The position numbers were made by a program, and so were the translations under genes. A stretch of DNA of 64,000 nucleotides, taken from positions 9,375,508 to 9,439,507 of the forward strand of contig NZ_KB913037.1 in the NCBI RefSeq assembly GCF_000384295.1, given 5' to 3'. Under the pieces are notes generated by a model that saw only the letters and a program-made list of their open reading frames with translations, made no database searches and was not told the origin of the DNA. Below, piece by piece: positions 51,598 through 61,157 of this stretch; position 1 is the stretch's first letter; each line of letters begins with the position of its first letter. The stretch is from Amycolatopsis balhimycina FH 1894 (GTDB lineage Bacteria; Actinomycetota; Actinomycetes; Mycobacteriales; Pseudonocardiaceae).

Positions 51598-52754
51598 CGG
51601 TCGCTCCTCGGCCGAGCCGCGGCAGCGGGGACTTCGGCCGTGGGGAACTCGGCGCTGACGCGGAACCCGTCCGCCGACGGTCCGGCGGTGAACCGGCCGC
51701 CGAGTGCGTCGACCCGGTCGCGCAGCCCGGTCAGCCCGCGTCCGCCGGAGCCGAGAGCGCCGGGCGCGGTCGCCGGCCCTTCGGTGGTCACCTCGATTTC
51801 GAGGAGCTCCGTGCCGTAGCCGACGCGCACCGTCGCGGGGTGGCCGGCGGCGTACTTGGCCGCGTTGGTCAGCGCTTCCTGCACGATCCGGTACGCGGTG
51901 AGCTCGGTTTCGGGTGGCAACGCCGGGCGTTCGCCTTCTTCGACCAGCTCGACGGCCCGGCCCGGCTGCTCGACGAGGCCGCGCAGTGCGCTCAGACCCG
52001 GCGTGCGCGCGCCGGTCGCTTCGAGGACGCCGAGCAGGAACCGCAGTTCGGTGAGGGCGTCGCGACCCGAGCCGGTGATGGCGGCGAGCACCTCGGGAAC
52101 GCGGTCGGACGGGAGGTACTGGGCGGCGTCGGCCTGGACCACCATGGCTGTCACGTGGTGGGTGACGACATCGTGCAGCTCGCGGGCGAGCCGCGCCCGC
52201 TCGTCCGCCGCCGCGGCCCGGGCGGTGAGCCGCCGCCGCTCGGCCTCTTGACGCCGTCGTTGCCGCACCAGGGCGCCCAGCATCCAGAACAGGACCAGGA
52301 CCGCGTAGTAGAGGACGAAGACCAGCGGGCCCGATGGGGATCCGCGCAACGTGACCAGAACCGAGAAGGCCACGTACTCCGCTGATACCACCGCGGGCAG
52401 CGCCCGGCGGAACCGCTCCTCGCGCGCTCCGGCCGAATAGAGCGCGAAGTACAGCGCGAGACTGCCGATCGTCGGGGCGTACGCGAGTACCTCGTGCGCC
52501 GCGAAACAGGTCGCGATGACCGCCAGGGTCGCCGCCGGCCACCGGCTGCGCGCCGCCAGCGGGAGCGTCTGCCCGAGTACCAGCAGGACCGCGAGCACAC
52601 CGCCGTCGTGCCTCGGCAGGTCACCGAACCGGGCCCCGATCATGTCGAGTCCCGGCACGAACGCGGCGACGGTGACGGCCGCCGCGAGTGCCCCGTCGCG
52701 GGCCTTCGCGGTGACGCCCGCCCATCGGTCCCGGAGACGTCGCAGCTTCGGCAT
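51594..52754 (-). CDS. Sensor histidine kinase (DesK/NarX-like, HisKA_3)
   Basis: 386 residues. Five or six membrane helices within 1-163, then the dimerisation and phosphotransfer helix with His194 in LARELHDVVTHHV, and an ATPase domain with IVQEALTNAAKYA (N box) and GSGGRGLTGLRDRV (G2). No extracytoplasmic sensor domain, so it likely senses the membrane or a ligand within it. Cotranscribed with the response regulator. Confidence 0.95.
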   Translation of the reverse strand: MPKLRRLRDRWAGVTAKARDGALAAAVTVAAFVPGLDMIGARFGDLPRHDGGVLAVLLVLGQTLPLAARSRWPAATLAVIATCFAAHEVLAYAPTIGSLALYFALYSAGAREERFRRALPAVVSAEYVAFSVLVTLRGSPSGPLVFVLYYAVLVLFWMLGALVRQRRRQEAERRRLTARAAAADERARLARELHDVVTHHVTAMVVQADAAQYLPSDRVPEVLAAITGSGRDALTELRFLLGVLEATGARTPGLSALRGLVEQPGRAVELVEEGERPALPPETELTAYRIVQEALTNAAKYAAGHPATVRVGYGTELLEIEVTTEGPATAPGALGSGGRGLTGLRDRVDALGGRFTAGPSADGFRVSAEFPTAEVPAAAARPRSDR

Positions 52755-52808
52755 GGCGGGGAGCCTAGCGAGACCGGGCTGGTCCTGGGCGCCCCGGCGG
52801 AAACAAGA

Positions 52809-52845
52809 GTGCGGGCGGCCTTCCGACGAAGAAGGCCGCCCGCAC
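52809..52845 (-). terminator. Perfect 15-bp hairpin downstream of the peptidase-like lipoprotein gene
   Basis: GTGCGGGCGGCCTTC - 7 bases - GAAGGCCGCCCGCAC without mismatch, starting 19 bases past the stop codon of the minus-strand gene at 52864. Confidence 0.82.
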
Positions 52846-52863
52846 CGATCCGGTCAACCGCGG

Positions 52864-54420
52864 TCAGTGCTTTGTGACATCGGTGCAGTCGATGTCCTTT
52901 TCCGGCAGCCGGCCGGATTCCAGGAAACCGGCGGTCGCGTTGTCGGCGCACGCCGAGCCTTCGTGGTAGACGTAGTGCCCGCCGTTGTCGACGCCGACGA
53001 AGGCGGCGCGGTTGCCCAGCACGTGGCGCAGCCCGATGCCGGCGTCCCACGGTGTGGCGTGGTCGCGGCGGTTCTGCAGGATCAGCGTGTTGCGTGCGCC
53101 CTGATCGGTTACGGTGACGGGCTTTTCGATCGGCTGCGGCCAGAACGCGCACGGCCAGATGTTCGCCGGCATGCCGGCGGTCAGGGGCCAGGCCTTGCGG
53201 TCGGCGGCGCTTCGGCGAGCGTAGTCGTCGGTGGTGCGGGACCACTCGGCGTCACCGCAGGTGAGGGCCAGGAACATGGTCGCCTGGTTGTCCGCGGGAA
53301 CGCCCGGGGTGGCCGGCGTATCGGCGAACACCTGCTGCAGCACCTTGCCGTCGGCGTCGGTGACGTGACCGTCGGCCAGGTCGGCCGCGGCCTTCCAGAC
53401 CTGCGCGAGCACCGGCAGCGTGTTGTTGTGGATGAGCAGCGCGTAGGTGACGCCGCGCAGCATCGCCCCGCTCAACGCCTGTGGGGAGCCAGGGACCGGC
53501 GCCGGCCGGTGGTCGAGCCGGTCGGCGAGCGCGAGGTAGGTCCGGGTGACCGCGTCGGGAGTGGCGCCGAGTCCGAGGACGGCGTCCTGCCCGGCGGCGA
53601 CGGCGGCCGCGTCGGGGAAGCGTTCGGCCATGCCCTTGCTCCAGCGCTCGGCTTCCCCGGCCCAGACGTGCGCGGGGTCGACGTTGCCTTCGAGGATCAT
53701 GTGGTCGGTCCGGTCGGGGTACAGCGAGCTGTAGACGGTCCCGAGGTAGGTGCCGTAGGACTGGCCCCAGTAGGAGATCTTCGCCTCGCCGAGTGCTTCG
53801 CGGATGCGGTCGAGGTCGCGAGCCGTGTTGGCGGTGGTGAAGTACCGCAGGTTCTCCCCGGCCTTGGCGGCACACTGCTGGGCGGTGGCGCGGGCGGCTT
53901 GGACGTTCGAGTCGATCGAGCCGTCGGCGGCGGGATAGGGGAAGAGCCCGGCCACGCTCGGATTCGGGAGGCCGCAGCTCTGCGGGGTGCTGGTGCCGAC
54001 GCCGCGCGGGTCGAAGCCGATCAGGTCGTAGCCGTCCAGGACGGACTTCGGCAGCGACGGCGCCATCGCACTGGGCGTGTCGAGACCGGCCAGCGCCGGG
54101 CCGCCGGGGTTCAGCAGCAGGACACCGTGACGCTTCGTGGTGTCGGTGCCGGCCAGCCGGGAGACGGCGACCTCGATCGACGTTCCGCCGGTGTGGCCGT
54201 AGTCGAGCGGGACCTTCACCTTCGCGCAGGTGAGCCGGGGATCCCGCGGCGTGCCCGGCGCCGCGGCCGGGCACGGTCCCCAGGCGAGGGCCGCGGCCGC
54301 CGGGGCGTCTTCGCCGTCCGCGCCGTCGCAGGCGGTCACCCCGAGAACGGTCAGCGTGGTGACCGCCAGAGCCGTGGCGAATCGGTGACCGGGTAACCCG
54401 GACCTGCCTGTGGTGATCAT
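52864..54420 (-). CDS. Secreted lipoprotein peptidase of the TAP-like alpha/beta-hydrolase family
   Basis: 518 residues. Lipobox LGVTAC with Cys31, so anchored outside. The hydrolase has LLLNPGGPALAGL (oxyanion), FDPRGVG, the nucleophile serine in YWGQSYGTYLG (near 220), and near the C-terminus NRRDHATPWDAG with the aspartate and DNGGHYVYHEG with the histidine. The C-terminal 100 residues are the TAP-like C-terminal domain. Members are exported tripeptidyl aminopeptidases; substrate here is unknown. A dead fragment of a relative lies at 10656. Confidence 0.92.
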   Translation of the reverse strand: MITTGRSGLPGHRFATALAVTTLTVLGVTACDGADGEDAPAAAALAWGPCPAAAPGTPRDPRLTCAKVKVPLDYGHTGGTSIEVAVSRLAGTDTTKRHGVLLLNPGGPALAGLDTPSAMAPSLPKSVLDGYDLIGFDPRGVGTSTPQSCGLPNPSVAGLFPYPAADGSIDSNVQAARATAQQCAAKAGENLRYFTTANTARDLDRIREALGEAKISYWGQSYGTYLGTVYSSLYPDRTDHMILEGNVDPAHVWAGEAERWSKGMAERFPDAAAVAAGQDAVLGLGATPDAVTRTYLALADRLDHRPAPVPGSPQALSGAMLRGVTYALLIHNNTLPVLAQVWKAAADLADGHVTDADGKVLQQVFADTPATPGVPADNQATMFLALTCGDAEWSRTTDDYARRSAADRKAWPLTAGMPANIWPCAFWPQPIEKPVTVTDQGARNTLILQNRRDHATPWDAGIGLRHVLGNRAAFVGVDNGGHYVYHEGSACADNATAGFLESGRLPEKDIDCTDVTKH

Positions 54421-54670
54421 TCGTGCTTGCCCTCCGTTTTCCGGCGCCGGCGGCCTTTCCGGTCCGCCGGCCGCATCGACGGCGCCGAAGGTATCGGGAG
54501 CAGGACCGCGGAAAAGTCACCCTGGAGTGAGCAGATCCGGTAGCTCGCCCGAGGGACAACCGCCCGTGCGGAGCAGCGCCGGTGCATCCCACCGGTGAGG
54601 GCGAGCTGTACTTGAGTTGGGGACCGTCCACACGACCGCGGCAGCGGCCTGAGAAACAGTCAACCCGGTG

Positions 54671-55006
54671 TCAACCGAAGTCTGGGCAGCCCCGTGGTGG
54701 CACGGACACGATGATGTCGCCGTTGTCGTCGACGTGTGTGGGGTACGTGCGGAGCGCCGGCTGGCCGGTGGTCGAGCAGCCCGTCGCGAGGTCGAAGGTG
54801 TGGTTGTGCAGTGGGCAGATGACGACGGTGTCGTCGATCAGGCCGTCGGCCAGGGGCCCGCCCGCGTGGGGGCAGGTGGCCTGGACGGAGTGGATCCGGC
54901 CGTCCCGCAGCCGGAACACGGCGATCTGCTGACCGGCGACGACGTGCGCGCGGCCTTCGCCCACCGGGATGTCGTCCGCCCGGGCCACCGGGTGCTCCGC
55001 GCTCAT
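54671..55006 (-). CDS. nirD: Nitrite reductase small subunit, Rieske type
   Basis: 111 residues from ATG 55006, overlapping the NirB stop (ATGA). The Rieske ligands for the 2Fe-2S cluster are present in CPHAGGPL and CPLHNHTFD (C-x-H and C-x-x-H). As in other NirD proteins it works with NirB in the cytoplasm to reduce nitrite to ammonium. Last gene of the nitrate/nitrite operon. Confidence 0.94.
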   Translation of the reverse strand: MSAEHPVARADDIPVGEGRAHVVAGQQIAVFRLRDGRIHSVQATCPHAGGPLADGLIDDTVVICPLHNHTFDLATGCSTTGQPALRTYPTHVDDNGDIIVSVPPRGCPDFG

Positions 55007-57471
55007 CGCACCGGCACCTGGGGCAGGACGATCAGCGGGAGCGCGGTGCGGAACTGACCGGGGGTGACGGGTTCCTCCCCTTCCCGCCAGGGATCCCGGT
55101 AGGCCGCCACGGAGGCCTGTACCGCCGCGTCCAGCCGGGCGGCGATGCCTTCGCTGTCCGACACCACGACGGCGCGGACGCGGTCGATGCCGATGCGGGG
55201 GACGAAGGCGTAGGTCCGCTCCAGCCACCGGGCGTTTTCCCGGTAGTACTGCAGGAACCGCCCGGTGATGGCCATGACCTCGGCCGGACTGTCCACTGTG
55301 GTCAGAAGGTCGCCCTTGCGGACGTGCGCGCCCGCCGCGCCGCCGACGTAGATCTCCCAGCGTCCGCCCTCGACGGCGACCACGCCCAGGTCCTTGACCA
55401 GTGCCTCCGAGCAGTTGCGTGGACAGCCGGCGACGGCCAGCTTCAGCTTGCCCGGGCTCTCCAGACCCTTGAAGCGTTCCTCGATGGCGATCCCCAGCGC
55501 GGTGGAGTCACCGAGACCGTACCGGCAGAAGTCGGAGCCGACACAGGTCTTCACGGTGCGGAAGCTCTTGCCGTAGGCGTGGCCGGACGGCATGCCGAGC
55601 TCGGCCCACACCCGGGGCAGGTCCTCCTTGCGCACGCCGAGCAGGTCGATGCGCTGTCCACCGGTGACCTTCACCAGCGGCACGTCGTAGCGCTCGGCGA
55701 CCTCGGCGATCCGGCGCAGCTCCGCCGGGGTGGTCACCCCGCCCTTCATCTGCGGGACGACGGAGAACGTGCCGTCCTTCTGGATGTTCGCGTGCACCCG
55801 GTCGTTGACGAAGCGGGCGTCCCGCTCGTCGACGAACTCCGCGCCCCACATCATGCGCAGCAACGAGGTCAGCGGCATCTTGCTCGCGGCGTCCGGCCGC
55901 CCGTCGCGGGCGAGTCCGGCGAAGACCGCGGAGACCGACCGCAGCCCCCGCGACCGGATCTCGGCCATGAGTTCCGGCTTGTCCATCGGGATGCACGGCA
56001 CGTACCAGTTCGCCGCGGGATCCTCCTCGATCTTCCCGCCCGCGGCCCATTCGACGATGTCGGCGACCAGGCCCTTGCACGAGCCGCAGCCCTTTCCCGC
56101 CCGGGTCGTGTTCATGACCCCGGACAGCGTGCGTTCCCCCGCCTGCACGCGGGTGACGAGATCGGCCTTGCTCACTCCGTTGCAGTTGCAGACCTGGGCG
56201 TCGTCGGCCAGTTCGGCCGCGCCGACCGACGGAGCCGGTGTGCCGATGTCGAACAGGAGCTGGATGCGTTCCGCCGGCAGGGGCAGCCCGCGGTCGAAGG
56301 CCTGCATGAGGAAGGCGACCTTGCTCACGTCACCCATCAGGGTCGCCCCGACGAGCCGGTCGTCGCGGATGATCACGGTCTTGTATACGCCGTGCCTCGG
56401 CTCGGAGAACTGCACGAACTCGTCGTCCTCCCGCTCCGGCTGCTTGAGACCCATGGTCGCCACGTCGATCCCGGCGACCTTGAGCTTCGTCGCCGTCCGT
56501 GAGCCGTGGTAGGCCGAGTGCGGGTTGTGGCCGGTGACGTGCTCGGCGAGCACCACGGCCTGCTCCCACAGCGGCGCGACCAGGCCGTAGACCTCGCCGC
56601 GGTGTTGCGTGCACTCCCCGACCGCGTAGATGTCGTCGTCGTCGACCGAGCGCAGCTGGTCGTCGACGACGATTCCCCGTTCCACCGTGAGCCCGGAGAC
56701 GACGGCGAGTCCGACGTTGGGGCGGATTCCCGCGGTGACGACGACCATGTCGCAGTCGATCGTGGACCCGTCGGCGAAGGCCACTCCCGTCACGATGTCA
56801 TCGTGCCGGATGGCGGTCAGCCGCACTCCGGTGTGGACGGTGATGCCGAGCTTGTCCACCGAGCGGCGGAGCACGTATCCGGCCTGGGTGTCGAGTTGCT
56901 GGTTCATCAGCAGCGGGGCCGACTGGACGACGTGCACCTCGAGTCCGTTCGCGCGCAGGCCGTGTGCTGCCTCCAGGCCGAGCAGACCGCCGCCGATCAC
57001 CACGGCTCGCCGGTGCTCGCGGGCATGGCGAACCATCGCGGCGCAGTCGTCGAGTGTGCGGAAGCCGAACACCCCTGGCGTGAGTGTCTTGTCGTCGCGC
57101 CACATGCCCTCGACGGGCGGGTAGAACGGCCGGCTTCCGGTCGCGATGACCAGCTTGTCGTACGGCGTGATCGAGCCGTCGTCGGCGAGGACCAGCTTGG
57201 CGAACCGGTCGATCCGCACGACGCGGACCCCGGCGTGCAACGTGATCCCGTTGTCCCGGTACCACTGCACGGGATTGAGGTAGATCTCCGCCGCGTCGTC
57301 GGTGCCGGCGAGCAGGCCGGACAGCAGGATGCGGTTGTAGTTGCCGTACGGTTCGTCCCCGAACATGGTGATCGAGAACATCCGGTCACCGCCGCGGTTG
57401 AGGATCTCCTCCACCGCCCTGGCGCCGGCCATGCCGTTGCCCACGACCACCAGCCGCTGCGTGTGTGTCAC
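55003..57471 (-). CDS. nirB: NAD(P)H nitrite reductase large subunit
   Basis: 822 residues, normal length. N-terminal FAD/NAD(P)H part: VVVGNGMAGARAVEEIL and AVVIGGGLLGLEAAHGL. A BFD-like 2Fe-2S module has CNCNGV (near 428) and CGSCKGL (near 462). The siroheme/4Fe-4S part has TCVGSDFCRYG (near 642) and CPRNCSEA (near 682), supplying the four cluster cysteines. It carries out six-electron reduction of nitrite to ammonium for assimilation, with NirD. Expression is likely under nitrogen control by way of the GlnR-type site at the head of the operon. Confidence 0.97.
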   Translation of the reverse strand: MTHTQRLVVVGNGMAGARAVEEILNRGGDRMFSITMFGDEPYGNYNRILLSGLLAGTDDAAEIYLNPVQWYRDNGITLHAGVRVVRIDRFAKLVLADDGSITPYDKLVIATGSRPFYPPVEGMWRDDKTLTPGVFGFRTLDDCAAMVRHAREHRRAVVIGGGLLGLEAAHGLRANGLEVHVVQSAPLLMNQQLDTQAGYVLRRSVDKLGITVHTGVRLTAIRHDDIVTGVAFADGSTIDCDMVVVTAGIRPNVGLAVVSGLTVERGIVVDDQLRSVDDDDIYAVGECTQHRGEVYGLVAPLWEQAVVLAEHVTGHNPHSAYHGSRTATKLKVAGIDVATMGLKQPEREDDEFVQFSEPRHGVYKTVIIRDDRLVGATLMGDVSKVAFLMQAFDRGLPLPAERIQLLFDIGTPAPSVGAAELADDAQVCNCNGVSKADLVTRVQAGERTLSGVMNTTRAGKGCGSCKGLVADIVEWAAGGKIEEDPAANWYVPCIPMDKPELMAEIRSRGLRSVSAVFAGLARDGRPDAASKMPLTSLLRMMWGAEFVDERDARFVNDRVHANIQKDGTFSVVPQMKGGVTTPAELRRIAEVAERYDVPLVKVTGGQRIDLLGVRKEDLPRVWAELGMPSGHAYGKSFRTVKTCVGSDFCRYGLGDSTALGIAIEERFKGLESPGKLKLAVAGCPRNCSEALVKDLGVVAVEGGRWEIYVGGAAGAHVRKGDLLTTVDSPAEVMAITGRFLQYYRENARWLERTYAFVPRIGIDRVRAVVVSDSEGIAARLDAAVQASVAAYRDPWREGEEPVTPGQFRTALPLIVLPQVPVR

Positions 57472-57481
57472 GGCTTCCTCC

Positions 57482-57829
57482 TCAGATCTCGACCATGCCG
57501 AAATCGACGACCAGTGTTCCGGACAGACCTTCGGGCGCGGCCACCTGGAGCTCGACCCGGGTGTCGCTGAGCAGATCCTCGACGACCCGCAGCGCGACGT
57601 GCGTGGACTCCCTTGCCCCGATGGGGAAGTAGCGCATGGGCTGCCCGTCGCGCATGAGCACCACGCACACCAGCTCGCCGGTGCTGTTCCCGCCCCGGAA
57701 GTACAGCGGCTGCGCGGTGTTCCCGAGCGGGACCACGTAGGTCAGCGCCGGATCCAGCAGGAACGGTTTCTCCAGCCCCTGACCCTCGAAGGCGTAGACA
57801 CCCTGCAGGAAACGTGGCGTGGTTTGCAC
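57482..57829 (-). CDS. Small protein between nitrate and nitrite reductase genes (NasK-like position)
   Basis: 115 residues from GTG 57829 with AGGAG eight bases before. Beta-rich: FLQGVYAFEGQGLEKPFLLD, TYVVPLGNTAQPLYFRGGNS, then LMRDGQPMRYFPIGAREST and an ending VVDFGMVEI. No cofactor motif, cysteine cluster or signal. Gaps of 14 and 10 bases to its neighbours put it in the operon. I recall that the Amycolatopsis nas operon has a small gene called nasK at this point between nasC and nasB; whether this is the same family is untested. A chaperone or assembly role is only a guess. Confidence 0.7.
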   Translation of the reverse strand: MQTTPRFLQGVYAFEGQGLEKPFLLDPALTYVVPLGNTAQPLYFRGGNSTGELVCVVLMRDGQPMRYFPIGARESTHVALRVVEDLLSDTRVELQVAAPEGLSGTLVVDFGMVEI

Positions 57830-57843
57830 TTGGCGTGCTCCTC

Positions 57844-59910
57844 TCAGTCGATTCGGGACACCGAGACCGCGCAGGCCTTGAACTCCGGCATTCGTGAGTG
57901 CCGGTCGAGCACGGGGTTGGTCAGTGCGTTGGCACCCGCCCAGTGGAACGGCACGAAAACGGTGTCCGGCCGGATGTTTTCGGTGATCCGCGCCCGGAAC
58001 ACCGCCGAGCCGCGGCGGGTGCGCAGCCGCACCAGCTCGTTCCGGGTGACGCCGAGCCGGTGCGCGATGGCCGGGTGCAGCTCCACGTAGGGGTCCGGTT
58101 CGATCGCCATCAGCGCGGGCACCCGCCGGGTTTGCGTGCCCGACTGGTAGTGCCTGATCGACCGGCCGGTGGTCAGCCGGTAGGGGAACTCCTTGTCGGG
58201 CACTTCCCCCGGCTCCTGGTGCTCGACCGGGTGGAAGCGGGCCAGGCCGTCCGGTGTCGCGAACCGCTCGGTGAACAGCCGAGGCGTCCCCGGATGGTCC
58301 TGCGCCGGGCACGGCCAGAAGACGCCCTGTTCGGCGTCGATGCGCTCGTAGGTGATGCCGGCGTAGTCCGCGGGACCGCCGGCGCTGGCCCGGCGCAGCT
58401 CGTCGAAGACCGTGCGTGGATCGTCGGCGAAGTACCGGCCACGGCCGAGCCGGTCGGCGAGGGCACGCAGGATCTCCAGATCGGTCCACACTCCTTCCGG
58501 TGGCGGCAACGCGCGACGCCGCCGCAGCACCCGGCCCTCGAAGTTGGTGACCGTGCCGTCCTCCTCGGCCCACTGCGCGGTCGGCAGCACCACGTCGGCG
58601 CGTGCCGCGGTCTCGGACAGGAAGAAGTCGGACACGACGAGAAAGTCCAGTGCCCCCAGGCGATCTCCGACGTGGTCGCTGCGCGGTGCGGACACGACGA
58701 TGTTGGACGCCATGACCAGCAGCACCCGCACGTCCACGCCGAGCCGGTCGAGCATCTCGTACGCCGAGCGACCGGGCCGGGGCAGTTCGCCGGGGTCGAC
58801 ACCCCACACCGCGGCCACGTGGGCGCGCGCGGCCGGGTCGTCGAGGCCGCGGTACCCGGGCAGCTGGTCGGCCTTCTGCCCGTGCTCGCGGCCACCTTGG
58901 CCGTTGCCCTGACCGGTGACCGTGGCGTACCCGGAGTGCGGACGGCCGGGCAGACCGAGGGCCAGTGCGAGGTTGACGAACGCGAGCACGGTGTCGGTGC
59001 CGTTGCTGTGCTGCTCGGCGCCGCGGGCGGTCAGCACCATCGCCGAGGACGCCTCGCCCAGCAACCGCACCGCCTCCCGCATCGCGGCGGTCGGCACCCC
59101 GGTGATGCGCTCCACCCGGTCCGGCCAGTACGCCCGCACCGCCCTGCGGACCGCGTCGAAGCCGGCGGTGCGCGCCGCGACGTACTCCTCGTCGACGAAG
59201 CCCTCCCGGATGGCCAGGTGCAGCAGCCCGTTGGCCAGCGCGAGATCGGTGCCCGGCACCGGTTGCAGGTGCAGTGCGGAACCGAGGGCGGTCGGCGTGG
59301 CCCGCGGATCGACGACGATGTGGCGGGCGCCGGCCGCGCGCCCCTCGTCGAACCACTGCATGACCGGTGGCATGGTCTCGGCCGGGTTGCTCCCCACGAG
59401 CAGGATCACCTCGGCCTTGGCGATGTCCTGCACCGGGAACGGCATGCCGCGATCGATCCCGAACGCCTTGTTGGCGGCTGCGGCCGCCGAGGACATGCAG
59501 AACCGCCCGTTGTAGTCGATCGACGCCGTCCGCAACGCCACCCGGGCGAACTTGCCGAGCTGGTAGGCCTTCTCGTTGGTCAGACCGCCGCCGCCGAAGC
59601 ACCCCACGCTGTCCGGGCCGTGCCGCAGCTGACTGCGCCGCACCGCGACCACGATGCGGTCCAGTGCGTCGTCCCAGGATGCCGGCCGCAGCGGGGCATC
59701 CCGGTGCGACCGCACCAGCGGCTCCGTGATCCGTTCGGGGTGGTCGAGCAGTTCCGCGGCACGCCAGCCTTTCCCGCACAGCCCGCCCCGGTTCGTGGGG
59801 AAGTCCTCCCACGGGGTGAGCACCGCAGGACGGTCGCCGGCCACCACCCGGATCCCGCACTGAAGCGAGCAGTACGGGCAGTGCGTCGCGGTGGGAACCG
59901 GCCGGCTCAT
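57844..59910 (-). CDS. nasC: Assimilatory nitrate reductase, molybdopterin enzyme
   Basis: 688 residues. The N-terminal 4Fe-4S ligands are Cys11, Cys14, Cys18 and Cys45 (HCPYCSLQCGI ... GGLCGKGW). Molybdopterin-binding landmarks include SIDYNGRFCMSSAA (cysteine as possible Mo ligand), LLVGSNPAETMPP, SGYATVTGQGNGQGGREHG and, in the C-terminal dinucleotide-binding domain, RLTTGRSIRHYQSGTQTRR. Cytoplasmic, no signal peptide. It reduces nitrate to nitrite as first step of assimilation. First gene of the operon, with a GlnR-type box 23-49 bases before the ATG. The nitrate transporter and siroheme genes are not in this window. The symbol follows Amycolatopsis usage as I remember it. Confidence 0.9.
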   Translation of the reverse strand: MSRPVPTATHCPYCSLQCGIRVVAGDRPAVLTPWEDFPTNRGGLCGKGWRAAELLDHPERITEPLVRSHRDAPLRPASWDDALDRIVVAVRRSQLRHGPDSVGCFGGGGLTNEKAYQLGKFARVALRTASIDYNGRFCMSSAAAAANKAFGIDRGMPFPVQDIAKAEVILLVGSNPAETMPPVMQWFDEGRAAGARHIVVDPRATPTALGSALHLQPVPGTDLALANGLLHLAIREGFVDEEYVAARTAGFDAVRRAVRAYWPDRVERITGVPTAAMREAVRLLGEASSAMVLTARGAEQHSNGTDTVLAFVNLALALGLPGRPHSGYATVTGQGNGQGGREHGQKADQLPGYRGLDDPAARAHVAAVWGVDPGELPRPGRSAYEMLDRLGVDVRVLLVMASNIVVSAPRSDHVGDRLGALDFLVVSDFFLSETAARADVVLPTAQWAEEDGTVTNFEGRVLRRRRALPPPEGVWTDLEILRALADRLGRGRYFADDPRTVFDELRRASAGGPADYAGITYERIDAEQGVFWPCPAQDHPGTPRLFTERFATPDGLARFHPVEHQEPGEVPDKEFPYRLTTGRSIRHYQSGTQTRRVPALMAIEPDPYVELHPAIAHRLGVTRNELVRLRTRRGSAVFRARITENIRPDTVFVPFHWAGANALTNPVLDRHSRMPEFKACAVSVSRID

Positions 59911-59932
59911 ACCGACAGCCTCCGTGGCCCAC

Positions 59933-59959
59933 GTTGCTGAACCGTGGCAGCCACGTTAC
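59933..59959 (-). promoter_or_regulatory. GlnR-type binding site, three half-sites at 11-bp spacing
   Basis: On the minus strand GTAAC - 6 - GCCAC - 6 - GCAAC (59955-59959, 59944-59948, 59933-59937). GlnR boxes of actinomycetes are 5-bp units of g-T-n-A-C / G-a-A-A-C type with 6-bp gaps, so phase and core A-C match. It lies just upstream of the nitrate reductase start. Confidence 0.65.
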
Positions 59960-60098
59960 GAAGCCCGCAAATGCCCTTCACCGTGGATTTCGAGGAAGTC
60001 TGTGCTCCGGGTCATGGCACCCGGCTCGGCCGGCACGTCGCGGAAACGCGCCGCCCGACGATCACCCGCGCCGGTTCGCCTCGCTCCCGTGCGGTGGG

Positions 60099-60980
60099 TT
60101 ACGGCTTCTTCCCGACTTCGACGAGGACCTGCGATCGCCAAGGTTTCGTGCGGTACTCCTCGGGCAGCACGCTGGGATCAGGGATGCGCCAGTGGGAGGT
60201 CCAGTCGGGTTCCTCGACGACCTCGAAGTCTCCGAGGAATCCCCTGATCCGCTCGCGCGAGCGGAAGTGCGCCGCGGTGGTGGTTTTGGTGTACGCCTGA
60301 ACGGTCTCCCGCCACCTGGCGAGGACTTCCTTGTCGTCCTCGTCGGGATTTGCGGGCTCTTCGAAGGTGATGTGGGAGATCGCCAGCAGCGAGCCGCGCG
60401 GGAGAACATCGCGGTAGAAGGCAAGGGCGGCTTCGGGATTGGCCTCGTCCGGGATGAAGTGCACCAACGCCATGAGCATGAGGCAGATCGGCCGGTCCGG
60501 CTGGATGATCTCCTTCGCCATGATCTGGTCCCACAGCTGTTCGGTTTCGAGGAAGTTGGCGTACACCGCGTGGTGCCGGCTCGGGTCGGCGCTCTGGGAA
60601 AGCAGGATTTCGGAGTGGGCGACGGCGATTTGCTCGTTGTCGACGTAGGCCACGGCACACTGCCCGGGTGCGATCTCGTCCGAGACCTCGTGCACGCTGC
60701 CTTCCGTGGGCAGGCCGGAGCCGATGTCGACGAACTGGGTGATCCCGTGCTCGCGGTTGGCGTACTCGACGACCCGCCCCACCGCACCCCGGTTGGACCG
60801 GAGGATGTGCAGGTAGTCGGGGTTGGCGGCGACCTGTTTCTCCACAAAATTCTTGTCCACGGCGTAGTAGTGCTCCCCGCCCAGGGCGCAGCTGTAGACG
60901 CGGGCGGGACTGGGTTTCTCGCCGACGTCGGTTCGGCCGGTGACCTGGGCGAGTCGTTCGCGCGAGATAGGCTCTGACAC
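60099..60980 (-). CDS. SAM-dependent methyltransferase, actinobacterial PF04672-type
   Basis: 293 residues from GTG 60980 (AAGGA seven bases before); an ATG at 61055 is upstream but has weaker signals. Typical landmarks: SPARVYSCALGGEHYYAVDK near the start, QFVDIGSGLPTEGSVHEV as the SAM-binding glycine loop, VAYVDNEQIAVAHSE, then ALVHFIPDEANPEAALAFYR and SHITFEEP. This large actinomycete family is often found near regulators; substrates are unknown. Divergent from the TetR gene at 61188. Confidence 0.93.
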   Translation of the reverse strand: MSEPISRERLAQVTGRTDVGEKPSPARVYSCALGGEHYYAVDKNFVEKQVAANPDYLHILRSNRGAVGRVVEYANREHGITQFVDIGSGLPTEGSVHEVSDEIAPGQCAVAYVDNEQIAVAHSEILLSQSADPSRHHAVYANFLETEQLWDQIMAKEIIQPDRPICLMLMALVHFIPDEANPEAALAFYRDVLPRGSLLAISHITFEEPANPDEDDKEVLARWRETVQAYTKTTTAAHFRSRERIRGFLGDFEVVEEPDWTSHWRIPDPSVLPEEYRTKPWRSQVLVEVGKKP

Positions 60981-61157
60981 GGTGTTTTCCTTGCTGGAGG
61001 ACGAACTCCGGGCTTCCCGGTCCCTCCTCGCAAGACCGGACGCTCGATCGATCATGGATTCGTGAAGTCTACCGAGGTGCCTTGCGGCGTAGCCATCCGC
61101 GCGGGCACGTCACGCGGCAGCCGGTGAAGGCGATGGACGCGTAAGCGTCTGTGCCCG

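Noticed and set aside
57482..59932. 816-codon frame running through the nitrate reductase gene
   Set aside because: It is in a different frame from the molybdopterin enzyme; only the last 115 codons, the small operon gene, are real.
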